Of a DNA stretch of 64,000 bases, positions 43,976 to 53,835 are shown piece after piece (within the stretch, counting starts at the first letter, position 1; each line of letters opens with the position of its first letter). The stretch comes from Candidatus Protochlamydia naegleriophila (GTDB taxonomy: Bacteria; Chlamydiota; Chlamydiia; Chlamydiales; Parachlamydiaceae): positions 496,001 through 560,000 of the forward strand of contig NZ_LN879502.1 in assembly GCF_001499655.1 (NCBI RefSeq), written 5' to 3'. The notes under the pieces are model-generated. The model was not told where the DNA came from. It searched no databases and worked only from the letters and a program-made list of their open reading frames with translations. Made by a program: the position numbers and the translations under genes.

Positions 43976-44458
43976 CTATTCGATGATGGGCAAAATCTGA
44001 TAGTGAACCAGAGTCGACGTTTTTGTATAGGGGAAGGGGCAGACGACCCTGTAAGGAAGCCCTGTTGAGGCTTGATAGGTATAATAAATTAACGTATCTC
44101 CTTCGATTCGTGGGTCATGCATGACTGATACGTCAAAAATTTTATAGTCGGTCAGCCGATATTCAAAAACGTCTGCTGGATGCTTTCTCTCCATTTCTAC
44201 CCGTTCCACGTAATACTTTTGATAATCGGTGATTTTATCGATGCAGTGAAATTGACCCCCTTTCCAAAAAAAGTTGGAGATTTGGGCAAAGGCCTCGATG
44301 TAAAGAGGATCGGATAGTTCCGGGATTTGATCGATTAAAAAATAGAAATGGGTATGGGTTTGGTCGCGATAATCAACGACCGGTACTTGGTTTTTCAATG
44401 CTAAATAGAGAGTATGGGAACCAATGATGATTGTTTTCACAGGAGTTTTGAGATCCAT
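43976..44458 (-). CDS. Protein of unknown function
   Basis: 160 residues from the ATG at 44458, which has GAGGA close upstream; an ATG at 44491 would add 11 basic residues. Not recognised. The sequence is soluble, rich in aromatic residues, with alternating strands (KTIIIGSHTLYLAL, HTHFYFLIDQIPEL, YRLTDYKIFDVSVM). No signal peptide. It stands alone between nqrB and the divergent gene at 44815. Confidence 0.55.
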   Translation of the reverse strand: MDLKTPVKTIIIGSHTLYLALKNQVPVVDYRDQTHTHFYFLIDQIPELSDPLYIEAFAQISNFFWKGGQFHCIDKITDYQKYYVERVEMERKHPADVFEYRLTDYKIFDVSVMHDPRIEGDTLIYYTYQASTGLPYRVVCPFPYTKTSTLVHYQILPIIE

Positions 44459-44491
44459 ATTTCCTCGACGTTTTATCCGTTTCTTTGACAA

Positions 44492-44814
44492 TAGTAGAGT
44501 TTATTTTTTGCGACTAGATATTTATCTTTTGAAGAAGAAAAGAGTGGCTGTATAAAAAATAAAGCGCTAGTGAGATCAATAGGATGAGAAAAACTGAGAG
44601 AGGAACTAAGCAATCAGGTGGATTTTAAAGTCCTAAACACGAGATGGCAGCTTCATTCGCCTTCTTCATGCACCCGGTTTTGATGCAATAAAGTCGTGAA
44701 TGAAGGCTGAGGAAGACAATTGTATTGAGGCTGCCATATTCGGTCTGTTATTGTCTTTGGCGATCTAACATTACTTCTATAAATCACATTTCTTACAGAG
44801 AGAAGAAAGAATTA
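44492..44814. other. Divergent intergenic region with competing hairpins
   Basis: Outer pairing atggcagc/gctgccat (44644-44651 with 44730-44737). Inside it, gaatgaag at 44698-44705 can pair either with cttcattc (44651-44658) or, extended, with a nearby cttcatgcac. The two inner pairings exclude each other. No gene is seen. Confidence 0.45.
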
Positions 44815-45336
44815 ATGCAAAGAACAAGTTTGATACCTGTTGATGATTATGCTGCGTACGTGATGCAGGCTGACAATCAGATTATTAGCGAGGAAGAAGG
44901 ACATGGTTCAGTGGTTCTGACCTATGCAGACGGATCTAAGTGGGTGTGGTTAAAAGATAAACCTGAAGAGCGTTTTGTTGGTTTTCTCTATTTAGAAAAA
45001 GCTTTGAAAACGATTGAAGTTCATTCAGTTGCTGCAGCATCGAATAAAATAGCCCTGCACGGTCGGGAAATCATTTATTTGTCAGAATATGTCGGTGAGA
45101 TACACCCCAGTGTCTTTAAGTATTTTAATGAGATTCGCGCCATTCAAAACATCGGATTTGTTGATATATGCGGCAATTTGAGGGAAAAAGAAGGGAAAGT
45201 GTATGTCTTTGACACGGCAATGAATAGTTTTGAATATCGTATACGCCATGAAATTTGTATTTTTAATGAAGTTCATGATGCCATTCGATCTAGCCTCGAA
45301 GAGCGGCTTAGAAAGGATTATTTGGATTTAGATTAG
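44815..45336 (+). CDS. Protein of unknown function
   Basis: 173 residues from the ATG at 44815; a start at 44725 would add 30 residues that do not look like protein start. Not recognised. Soluble, mixed strands and helices. The text HGSVVLTYADGSKWVWLKDKPEERFVGFLY and the later EKEGKVYVFDTAMNSFEYR suggest a compact domain. Its last bases overlap the end of the convergent kinase-like gene by four bases. A relation to that gene is possible: both have a similar lysine-bearing strand (WVWLKD here, HVWVKL there) but the resemblance is short. Confidence 0.5.
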   Translation: MQRTSLIPVDDYAAYVMQADNQIISEEEGHGSVVLTYADGSKWVWLKDKPEERFVGFLYLEKALKTIEVHSVAAASNKIALHGREIIYLSEYVGEIHPSVFKYFNEIRAIQNIGFVDICGNLREKEGKVYVFDTAMNSFEYRIRHEICIFNEVHDAIRSSLEERLRKDYLDLD

Positions 45337-47291
45337 GATACAATCGAAGATTTAACATCAGAGTTGGAAGAAGAAGCGCGATTAATCATCGGACTTTGGG
45401 GTTTGACATTGACAATTTGTAAGATCTTTTGGCCAATGAGCAGGGGATGCAATTGTTGTAGATCGATCACGGAGCAGGCTTCAATCATTTTAACATCCGC
45501 TAGTTGTTCAATGGATAAATTCTCACTTAATTGCCTGATCGCAGCTGCACAGATTTTATTGATCAAAACCACATTGGCAGACGGGGAGATAATATCAGCA
45601 AATGCGAGTGGGCTCCATCCCTCATTCCAATTTCCCGATTCAAAAAAATGGGTGGTAAGTTCAAGAGGAAATCGTATAGTTTCATCTTTTAATTTTGTAA
45701 TCAGTTCCTCCAATGCGGTCACTCTTGTCTTGGTATAAGTTTTTGGGTTTATGGCGCCCCACATAGTACCATGTCCAAGAGGTTGATAGCCTTGAAGCGT
45801 TTCTTCTGCAAAATGAAGGACTTGTTGCTTATGTTCTGGTTGAGAAAGCCATTTGACGACGGCCATTGCTAAATATTCTTCGCTCTTTTTAAGATCCGTT
45901 ATTTCAACCATCGGTGTCTGCTGACAATGAAAGGGATTCTTTTGAGAAAGGCGTGCCGTTGACTTCTTATATCTTTCTATTAAGTCTTCGATGCCCGCAA
46001 GAAGGAAATTCCACTGCTCTTCCTCGGCTTTACTGTCCACATTTCCGATGATCGCGCGCATTCTATCCACTAACTGAGAGATAGCCGTAAGAAGATCGTC
46101 TTGAGAGTCCTTAAATTGAGCTGTGCAGCCTACAAGCTTTTGGTATGTGCTTTTGAAATGTTCTGTATTGGCAATCCGTTCAATGAATGATCCTATTTCA
46201 AAGAAATAGAAGGTAAGGTCTTTGATCAAACACTTTTTCAGTACTATTTCTAGATAGTGTTTAATGCTTTCCAAATCGAATTGAATGTTCTCTTCAATGC
46301 CGACAGTCTCATTGTATTTGATAAAATGCTGGAGGCAATTTTGCAGAGCATTGTTAGAATCGAGGAGAAATTGACGAAAAGCCTGATCTGCTATTAAAAT
46401 TTCTTCCGACTTGAGCCTTCTTTTGTCAAATAAGAGATTGAGGTCTTTGAGAAGATCTCTTGCTTCTTGGTCATGCGTAAAATTATTTTCCAATAATTTA
46501 AAATGAATGGCGGTATCGATCACCATTTCCTTCAAGAAAGCAAAATTTTTCCTATCTAGAAACGCTTTTTTTGTACGCAACTTTTTGAATTCGTCTATGG
46601 CCAATTTAGAAGGGGATTTTTGTACATTATAGTTGTTGGGCGACTTTGTTGGCCAATGGCAAGGCTGTGCATCTTGGATATCTGGGAAACGGTCTGTGAT
46701 ATCTTCTTTTGTTTGAGGGAATGCCTGTTCTGGAGAAGGGGCTAGTTTGCCACTGATAAAGCGGGCACCTTGCAGCTTATAGGTGCGTGAATAGAATGAC
46801 ATCCCGGGATCAATTCCGACGATCCCGAGTTCTGGACTATAGCCATAATTGCCTGCATGGGCGTCATCCTCTTCCCGTTGATATCTGGAGACTGATTCGT
46901 CTGCAAACCCCTCGATACAGGCCTTTACTTTCAAAAGGGTATGCTGAAAGGGTTTAAAATGCGCGATGTCGTAAGAAGCTGTCCCGGTGACTCTTCCTTG
47001 CGCATCGATGACAGGCCGGATTCGTGCAAACGTTTTCAAACGCACTACACGGTAGGATGCGCTGGCAGCAGCTTCTACCTGTGCCATTAGGGGAGAGAAA
47101 TCGGTTTCATTACAAAGCTTAACCCATACATGCATGCCGGCTTCAGGACCCTCTGTAATCACCATTTTTTTGACTTTATGTCCGGATGGGGTGATGTTTT
47201 CAGGCATATTGGCGAGAGCTGAAAAGAGAAGGGCGGATCGAGGAGCTATTGCTGCAAAATCTACTACGGGTGAGTTGGGCAGGGCCTGCAT
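45333..47291 (-). CDS. Candidate effector with N-terminal PI3K/PI4K-like kinase motifs
   Basis: 652 residues; AAAGGA six bases before the ATG. The N-terminal 200 residues hold the core of a kinase fold: Lys58 in HVWVKL, catalytic-loop text DDAHAGNYG with Asp143 and Asn148, and IDPG with Asp161. The spacings Asp143 to Asn148 (5) and Asn148 to Asp161 (13) equal those of protein kinase A (166, 171, 184). The D-x-H-x-x-N then I-D-x-G layout is closest to lipid kinases of the PI3K/PI4K kind. No glycine-rich loop is obvious. Residues 220-600 are helical and unrecognised; the C-terminus is Ser-rich. Kinase activity and secretion are inferred. Confidence 0.6.
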   Translation of the reverse strand: MQALPNSPVVDFAAIAPRSALLFSALANMPENITPSGHKVKKMVITEGPEAGMHVWVKLCNETDFSPLMAQVEAAASASYRVVRLKTFARIRPVIDAQGRVTGTASYDIAHFKPFQHTLLKVKACIEGFADESVSRYQREEDDAHAGNYGYSPELGIVGIDPGMSFYSRTYKLQGARFISGKLAPSPEQAFPQTKEDITDRFPDIQDAQPCHWPTKSPNNYNVQKSPSKLAIDEFKKLRTKKAFLDRKNFAFLKEMVIDTAIHFKLLENNFTHDQEARDLLKDLNLLFDKRRLKSEEILIADQAFRQFLLDSNNALQNCLQHFIKYNETVGIEENIQFDLESIKHYLEIVLKKCLIKDLTFYFFEIGSFIERIANTEHFKSTYQKLVGCTAQFKDSQDDLLTAISQLVDRMRAIIGNVDSKAEEEQWNFLLAGIEDLIERYKKSTARLSQKNPFHCQQTPMVEITDLKKSEEYLAMAVVKWLSQPEHKQQVLHFAEETLQGYQPLGHGTMWGAINPKTYTKTRVTALEELITKLKDETIRFPLELTTHFFESGNWNEGWSPLAFADIISPSANVVLINKICAAAIRQLSENLSIEQLADVKMIEACSVIDLQQLHPLLIGQKILQIVNVKPQSPMINRASSSNSDVKSSIVS

Positions 47292-47600
47292 AGATTGTCC
47301 TTTCTGCGCTGTAGTTTATTCGAGTTCTTGGGAGATCTTCTCATGAAATCGCTAAAAAAATAAAAACAAAACTATCTGTTTTTATGAAGGTTTTCAATAA
47401 ATTTCTTAAACGTGATTAGGCAGATGGAGAAAATTGAGTATTAAAATAACCATCGCTCGTAAAATAGTGCACCCACTTCATAAAAATTAAACAGTGGATG
47501 GATCAAAATTCTCTGCCTAGCTACAATTCAAATTTCTAACTTTTCCGCTAAACTGGTATGATGAATCATACATATCCACCTTTCGAGTAGCAGTTCGTAC
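47292..47600. other. Divergent intergenic region
   Basis: About 310 AT-rich bases between two divergent genes; it should hold both promoters. I see no strong hairpin, repeat or coding frame. Confidence 0.5.
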
Positions 47601-50600
47601 ATGGTAAAAAAAGTCTGTTTGATTAGTTTCATTGTTGTTTGCTTTGGAATCGGTTTGTTTTACCAAACTATTCAGTTGACTGCGATTAAGTGGGTTGTTC
47701 AAACGTATTCACAGCATCATTTCGGTCAGCCTTTAGATTTTAAACATGCTTATTTACAGCACAACAGGCTCATCATTCAGTCTCCAGAGCTTGGCAAAGA
47801 TGAATTTAAGGCTCATGAATTGGCAATTGGTTGCACTCTCGATATTTGGAATAGGCAGGTGGGCTTGTTTATTGCACTGGATAAGCCTTGGTTTAGGTTG
47901 AAAGAGAGCACTCCGAAAGAGCTTGATAAGTGGCAGTCATTGACAGATCATAAAAAGGCATGGGTCGATGTGCACCCCACTATCTCAGTCAAAGAGGGGG
48001 AGCTAGTCTGGAATTTAGAAGATCAGCTGCGTACGTTACGTTTTGACTTAAGCCTCAATGATCGCGATGGAGGCTATATCAAAGCCTATTTGGATGGAGA
48101 CCAAAGTCAAAACTATTTGATTGTCGAGGCGTCGAGCGCACCAGAGACGATGTTAGTTCATTGTGAATGCAAGGATGTTGATTGTGCGGCTCTTTTGGCT
48201 CTTTCCAAGATTTGGATGCGGGAGTGGGATGCCTGGCATTTGACATCGGGAGTTTTAAATGGCGAAGTCGATGCCATTTTTGGATCGCATGCTCGCCCTT
48301 ATTTAAAAGGAGAGCTGCTTGTCGACCAACTCGCATTTTCGCAGGAAAAGGCTCAAATAACAGGAAAGATCGAACAAGCCCGCCTCCACCTTGAAAAGAA
48401 TAATCGTCCAGGTGAAGAAGCCTCTTCTCTTACAACGGTTGGTTATCTCGATCTTTTAAAGCCTGCAAGCCTGGCATATCAATTGATGGACGAAGAGGGA
48501 TGGCGAGTCGATCAGTTGCAGGGGCGTATCGGAATCGATAGCTTTAAAAAAGCAAGAATAGCCTTAGAAGCAGATGGATATTACCACCACCACCACTCTC
48601 ATTTCAATTTGAAGGGGGAGGCTAATCTAAATGCACGCCACAATTTGAACCTTGATTTGGACCTTCTCTGCTCATCCTCCGATCAGCCTGGCGGCCATAT
48701 TCAGCTCTTTCTTCATCAGACAACGGAAGGGCCGCAAATCAAAGTTCAGCTGAATAAATTATCTTATATTGAATGCGGCTTTTTGCAAAGAGTTCTAGCT
48801 GTGTATTGGCCGCAACTGAAAGATGTGCACTTGCAACAGGGTGTTTTTGAAGCCTCCTTCATAGCCAATTTAACCCGGCAAGGGTTGGAAACGATCCGCT
48901 TTAAGCGAATGCAAGTCGACGACTTAAAATTTAAGCTTTGCCCCCTTAATACGCATTGTTCATTGAAGCAGGCCAGAGGTTACGGCTCCGTCAATTTACG
49001 CGCTCCAGATATTTGGCATTCCACGAATATGGAGCTCCACATCGATGACGGCCATGTTCAGCTAAGTGGATTAGATCCAAGACTTCCCTTAACAGCTATC
49101 CAAACACATTTAAAGATCGAGCAAGGAACCATTCCCCACGCCTTAGTTGCCATGCAATTTGCTGGTTTAAAAGGAGCGATGGATATTGAGTGGGGAGAAG
49201 GCAAAGAGATAATCACTGTAAAGCTGAATGGAGAGGCTCAAAATCTAGCCGAATTTTTGCCGAATCGTTTGCAAGAAGGGCTGCAAAATCATTTCAATCG
49301 TGATCAATTAACAATCCTGGCCAATATTAAAAGACATGCAGGCCATATTGAGCTAATCGGCGCTATGAATGTCATGCAAGGAAAGTCTGAGCATGGCCAT
49401 TTGATTCATTTTGGCGGAGAGTTAAAAAAAATTGCGGGAGACGCTGAAAAAATATTTGCCCCTGTAGGCTGGTTTTATGCCAAGGATCTCCCTTTAGAGA
49501 AATTCGTTTCCCCTTTTATCTTTCGAAAAGGCGTCTTACAGATGCGAGGAAAGGCGGAAGTGAAAGGATCTTTAGATGACAACATACTGACAGTTAAATA
49601 CGATGCTGATCAATTGAGTATTGAGAATGAAGATCTTTTGATCGAAGCCAAGCAGCTACGCTCGACGGTACCCGGGCAATTATTGGGCTTGCATCAATTC
49701 GATTTCAAGACATGCACTCACCAAGGTGCGCTTCCCATTCAACAAGCCTCTTATTTGGAAAAAAATAGCGGCCTGTATTTTGGAGACATTCAGGGAAAGG
49801 TTCTTTTTAGAGATCAAACGATTCATATCAGCTCAATGGAGGCCTATTGCCATGATGTATACTTTGCAGGCTGCCTCGATCTTGACTATAGTGATCCGGC
49901 TCCCGGAGTTTTTAATTTAAAAATTAAAAGCCCCACATTTGCCGGAAAGGTTTCCCAAATCCAATATTTATTATCTCATTTCGATACCCCTTCTATTTTT
50001 AAAAACCTGCAGCTTGAAGGGGAGCTCAATGCAAGAGGCCAGGGTATTACCCTGGCGTTTGATTTTCTGCCGGGCGATTACCGCCTGCAGGCTGACTTTA
50101 AAGGGGTTTTACAAGAAGGATTCCTGCCTGTTGAGAGCAGCGACATGTCCTTGAAAGGGCTTTATTTGGATATTGATTACCATCACGATGACAAATGCTT
50201 AGCACTGTCCGACATCCAAGGAGTATTGCTCGTTGGTAAGCCTCGACGCGTTCAAGAATATGCCTTTACGGGACGCCACCTCTGTTTGATAGGCATTGAC
50301 AATCCAACGTTTGATGCAGATGTAAGTGTGAAGGATGGAGATGATGAATTGATGCGCCTTGTGGCGATCACGAAAGAAGTGGGAAATGGGGATAGAGCCG
50401 TTTTAATCGATTCTTCCCTGTCACATCTCAGCCATATCTATCCTAAGGTTTTCAACTGTCAAATTGGGCCTGACGGAGGATTGCAAGCTTTCGACTTTGA
50501 ATCCAGGTTTGAGTTAGGAGCGGTTGCAAAAGATGTATGCCGCTTTAAAGAGTCCGGCCTCTTGTTCTTATCTCATTCCATGATTGGCAGATTAGATAGC

Positions 50601-52703
50601 CTAGGCTCGATGGAAGGGGCGGTGGAACTCGCCTTGCATTACGATCCAGTCGAAAAATGCTCTGAATATCAGCTTGAAAGCCAGAATCTTCGTTTCTCTT
50701 CTGGTCCGCTGCACACAGGTCTGTTAAAGGGCAAGAAGCGCGATAAAAGATGGATGATCGAGCATGTGCAGTGGGACCAATTTAACTCTTTTGCCGATCT
50801 GCACCAAATGCCTGATAAGTGGAAAATTAATTTCTTAGGACTCAATGATGGGGAGTCACTTGTCGTTGGACTAGAAGGGGATTTTGAGCCAGAAAGCGGC
50901 GAGATCGACATCAAAATTAATTTATGTGAAATCAATCTGGAAAGACTTGAAAAATGGTCATTTTTTAAAGAGGCGGCCACTCACTGGAATCCGCGCGGCA
51001 CTATGCAAATAAAAGGAGCCATCCAGCTTGCTCCTGCTTCAGAAACCTCTGATTTTCGTATGCAAGGCCTTTTAACGGCTCAAACAGAGGACCTTTCTTT
51101 ACGTAATTTTCCAATTGATATGGCTCCTCTTAGCTTGCGCATTCAATCGGATCAGGAAGTGCGAATCGAAGGTTTGAACTTACAGATCAATCGCCAGTCA
51201 GGCCAGTGGGCAGAGCTTGTTTTTCACCATCTTACCTACAATCGCAAACTTAAACAGTTGAGTTGCCCAAAGCTGGATTTCAGCCTGCCAGCCAATCACC
51301 TTTCAGAGCTGGCTTTTGCACTTAATCAATACTTTCCCGATTTTGTCGATGAGGAAGGCAGTGATGTTTTACGGCATGCTAAACAGGAAGGACAGCTGAA
51401 TGGCTCTCTTGAATTTACTAAAGATCATGTACGTCAAAGTATGACGCTTGCTTTGAGTGATGGCACCTACTTTTTTAAGAAACGCCCTTATGACCTGCAT
51501 CATTTTTCAGCGACTATTGCAGATAAAAAGCTGAGCTTTTCTGCAATGACTCGTCAAGAACGGTTTTCCTTTCAGATAAAAGGTGTTGCCGCCTGGCCAC
51601 TTTTAAATGAAGGGGAGTATTACTTTTTAGGAGGGTCTTTGCCGGCCAAGCCTCCCTTAATCATTAAATGGCAACGCCATCCAGAAAAAGGCTATTACAT
51701 TTATCAAGCCAAGGGCTATTTTTGCGGTCTGGATTTTGATTTAGAGCAGGCGGCTGATGGTGAAGCGGTAAAAGATTGGTCGAGACTGCAAGGAATCGTT
51801 GGAGTAGACTTTAACTTGTTGTGCCCTCTTGTTCCCGACTCCGTTGTTAGCAGCATTCAAAAGCTTAAATTGGGCTCTAATTATCAATTGAAAGGCTATT
51901 ATTGGATGAATCCCGATATTGGTCCTTCTTTATTGGAGACACTTTTCTTTCAGGGCACACTTTCTTGCCAAGAAGCTGCTTTAAAGGGATACATCGTCAA
52001 TTATTTTGAAGCGAATTTAAACTATCAGCCCAAACGCTTAGACATTGCCCGCTTGACTATTCAAGACCCAGCCGGTTCCTTAGAGGGGCTTCAGCTGATC
52101 GCAGTTGAGAATGAAGAGAAAGATTGGCTTCTTTTCATGCCAAGCTTGACGATCAGAAATTTTAAGCCAAGCTTGCTGAGAGAAGATGTGCAAAGCCCAT
52201 CTTTACCTTCAAAATTTAAAACCTTAATTGTTCGTCGCTTTGACTTAGAAGATTTTTATGGGAATTTAAGCGATCTACAATCCTGGCGGGCTGATGGACG
52301 CCTCCACTTTTTAAACTCTTCTCGCAAGAATACCGTTCATCCTTTATTGGCCATTCCAGGAGAGATTATTCTGCGTCTTGGATTGGATCCTCAAGTCCTC
52401 AATCCAGTGAACGGAACCATCTATTTTAACATGCAAGGCGACCGTTTTTATCTGACACGCTTTAAAGACGTGTATAGCGAAGGGAGAGGCTCGAAATTTT
52501 ATTTAGCACGCAGTGAAACGCCTTCCTGGGTCGACATGGATGGCCAAATGTCGGTCCAAATTCGCATGAAGCAATATAATTTGATTTTTAAGATCGCCGA
52601 GTTATTTACCGTATCCATACAGGGCAGTCTAAAAAAGCCTACCTATGCCCTGCAAAAGCAAACAAAAGCATCTCGCAAAGGAGCGGCCGCTTTACTCCAC
52701 TAA
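47601..52703 (+). CDS. Giant AsmA/TamB-like protein
   Basis: 1700 residues. One N-terminal membrane helix (CLISFIVVCFGIGLFY), then a very long extracytoplasmic part made of repeating beta segments typical of AsmA/TamB-type (repeating beta-groove) proteins, for example GVFNLKIKSPTFAG and LKGHLDRNL-like pieces throughout. The last 120 residues (LAIPGEIILRL to SIQGSLKKPTY) look like the AsmA C-terminal domain. Such proteins span the periplasm and move phospholipids to the outer membrane. The repeats are divergent, so the assignment is by overall pattern. The kinase-like gene and comF follow on the same strand. Confidence 0.65.
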   Translation: MVKKVCLISFIVVCFGIGLFYQTIQLTAIKWVVQTYSQHHFGQPLDFKHAYLQHNRLIIQSPELGKDEFKAHELAIGCTLDIWNRQVGLFIALDKPWFRLKESTPKELDKWQSLTDHKKAWVDVHPTISVKEGELVWNLEDQLRTLRFDLSLNDRDGGYIKAYLDGDQSQNYLIVEASSAPETMLVHCECKDVDCAALLALSKIWMREWDAWHLTSGVLNGEVDAIFGSHARPYLKGELLVDQLAFSQEKAQITGKIEQARLHLEKNNRPGEEASSLTTVGYLDLLKPASLAYQLMDEEGWRVDQLQGRIGIDSFKKARIALEADGYYHHHHSHFNLKGEANLNARHNLNLDLDLLCSSSDQPGGHIQLFLHQTTEGPQIKVQLNKLSYIECGFLQRVLAVYWPQLKDVHLQQGVFEASFIANLTRQGLETIRFKRMQVDDLKFKLCPLNTHCSLKQARGYGSVNLRAPDIWHSTNMELHIDDGHVQLSGLDPRLPLTAIQTHLKIEQGTIPHALVAMQFAGLKGAMDIEWGEGKEIITVKLNGEAQNLAEFLPNRLQEGLQNHFNRDQLTILANIKRHAGHIELIGAMNVMQGKSEHGHLIHFGGELKKIAGDAEKIFAPVGWFYAKDLPLEKFVSPFIFRKGVLQMRGKAEVKGSLDDNILTVKYDADQLSIENEDLLIEAKQLRSTVPGQLLGLHQFDFKTCTHQGALPIQQASYLEKNSGLYFGDIQGKVLFRDQTIHISSMEAYCHDVYFAGCLDLDYSDPAPGVFNLKIKSPTFAGKVSQIQYLLSHFDTPSIFKNLQLEGELNARGQGITLAFDFLPGDYRLQADFKGVLQEGFLPVESSDMSLKGLYLDIDYHHDDKCLALSDIQGVLLVGKPRRVQEYAFTGRHLCLIGIDNPTFDADVSVKDGDDELMRLVAITKEVGNGDRAVLIDSSLSHLSHIYPKVFNCQIGPDGGLQAFDFESRFELGAVAKDVCRFKESGLLFLSHSMIGRLDSLGSMEGAVELALHYDPVEKCSEYQLESQNLRFSSGPLHTGLLKGKKRDKRWMIEHVQWDQFNSFADLHQMPDKWKINFLGLNDGESLVVGLEGDFEPESGEIDIKINLCEINLERLEKWSFFKEAATHWNPRGTMQIKGAIQLAPASETSDFRMQGLLTAQTEDLSLRNFPIDMAPLSLRIQSDQEVRIEGLNLQINRQSGQWAELVFHHLTYNRKLKQLSCPKLDFSLPANHLSELAFALNQYFPDFVDEEGSDVLRHAKQEGQLNGSLEFTKDHVRQSMTLALSDGTYFFKKRPYDLHHFSATIADKKLSFSAMTRQERFSFQIKGVAAWPLLNEGEYYFLGGSLPAKPPLIIKWQRHPEKGYYIYQAKGYFCGLDFDLEQAADGEAVKDWSRLQGIVGVDFNLLCPLVPDSVVSSIQKLKLGSNYQLKGYYWMNPDIGPSLLETLFFQGTLSCQEAALKGYIVNYFEANLNYQPKRLDIARLTIQDPAGSLEGLQLIAVENEEKDWLLFMPSLTIRNFKPSLLREDVQSPSLPSKFKTLIVRRFDLEDFYGNLSDLQSWRADGRLHFLNSSRKNTVHPLLAIPGEIILRLGLDPQVLNPVNGTIYFNMQGDRFYLTRFKDVYSEGRGSKFYLARSETPSWVDMDGQMSVQIRMKQYNLIFKIAELFTVSIQGSLKKPTYALQKQTKASRKGAAALLH

Positions 52704-52848
52704 TAAGTTTTAAGAGCGCTTCTTCATAAAACATTTGATTCCTATTGCTTTATTCCTGAAATGAATAGCCGCTTCAAAAAGTCGATTGTCTTAAATCATT
52801 TAAATTGTCAAAATTAAAGGTTTTAAGGCTTTTAAAAGAGTAAATGTA

Positions 52849-53835
52849 ATGAAAAGTAGTCCTTTAATTAAGTGGATCATCGCCATCTTTATTGGCGCGC
52901 TAGGCTTTGGTGCTGTCCGCCTTTATTATGATCTGACCGATGACTTCCGTTTGGCCAATATGACTCATGAATTGGACTTCGAAGCTCCTTGGGACATTCA
53001 TCTTGTATCGAATGATGAACGGGATCAATTGTCCACGATTCTGAAGCAAAAATACTACTATATAGGTAAGGGGGCGCAGAGCTATGCGTTTGCTAGTGCC
53101 GATCAGCAGTACGTATTGAAATTCTTCAAATTTAAGCATTTGAAGCCCAATTGGCTGGTCAATTTGGTGCCATCCATTACCCCATTCAATCACTACAAGG
53201 AACTCTACATTCAACGCAAGCGCAATAAATTAGTTGGTGTCTTTGAGGGGTATGATTTAGCTTACCGCGAGAATCGGCAAGCCTCAGAGCTTCTTTACCT
53301 GCATTTGCGCCCGACTAATTTCTTACATCAGCAGGTCACCCTCGTTGATAAAATGGGATTCGAACACCGTATCAATTTAGACGATGTGGTTTTCATGGTG
53401 CAAAAAAAAGGGGAAACACTGCGGCAGCATTTAGCCTCTTTGCTTGACCGAGGAGATATTGAAGGCGCTAAACAAGCCATTTCAGGCATTTTGGCCATGT
53501 ATATGCAAGAGTATCAAAAAGGGGTCTATGATCGCGATCACGGCGTCATGCACAATACTGGATTTGTTGGAAATAAGGCTTTTCACTTAGACGTGGGCAA
53601 ATTGACGAAAGATGATCGGATCAAATTAAAGAAATTTTACAAAAAAGATCTAGAGCAAATTTCTTGGAAAATAGATGAATGGCTGCAAAAAGCCTATCCT
53701 AATGATTATCCTGTTTTATTGGCCCATTTAAAGCATGAATATGATAGCTGGATTGGCGAGCCATTTGATCCTTCGCGGATCGATCCAAAAAGCTATCGAA
53801 AAAATCGCCATTCACTTGTGTGGGGTGATGAGTAA
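52849..53835 (+). CDS. Membrane-anchored kinase-like protein
   Basis: 328 residues. A membrane helix lies at about 7-27 (IKWIIAIFIGALGFGAVRLYY). Then YYIGKGAQSYAFAS resembles a glycine-rich loop and Lys91 in YVLKFFKF the ATP-binding lysine. The catalytic-loop-like text YDRDHGVMHNTGF (Asp228, Asp230, Asn236) is followed by HLDVGKL with Asp248 in the DFG position; Asp230 to Asp248 is 18 residues, as in protein kinases. Asn236 is one place further than usual. It may be a RIO/Kdo-kinase-like enzyme acting at the inner membrane; the orientation and substrate are unknown. Its end overlaps comF. Confidence 0.6.
   Translation: MKSSPLIKWIIAIFIGALGFGAVRLYYDLTDDFRLANMTHELDFEAPWDIHLVSNDERDQLSTILKQKYYYIGKGAQSYAFASADQQYVLKFFKFKHLKPNWLVNLVPSITPFNHYKELYIQRKRNKLVGVFEGYDLAYRENRQASELLYLHLRPTNFLHQQVTLVDKMGFEHRINLDDVVFMVQKKGETLRQHLASLLDRGDIEGAKQAISGILAMYMQEYQKGVYDRDHGVMHNTGFVGNKAFHLDVGKLTKDDRIKLKKFYKKDLEQISWKIDEWLQKAYPNDYPVLLAHLKHEYDSWIGEPFDPSRIDPKSYRKNRHSLVWGDE

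Noticed and set aside
53735-53827. N-terminal extension of comF
   Set aside because: It lies inside the kinase-like gene, and the ATG at 53828 with stop overlap fits translational coupling and ComF length.
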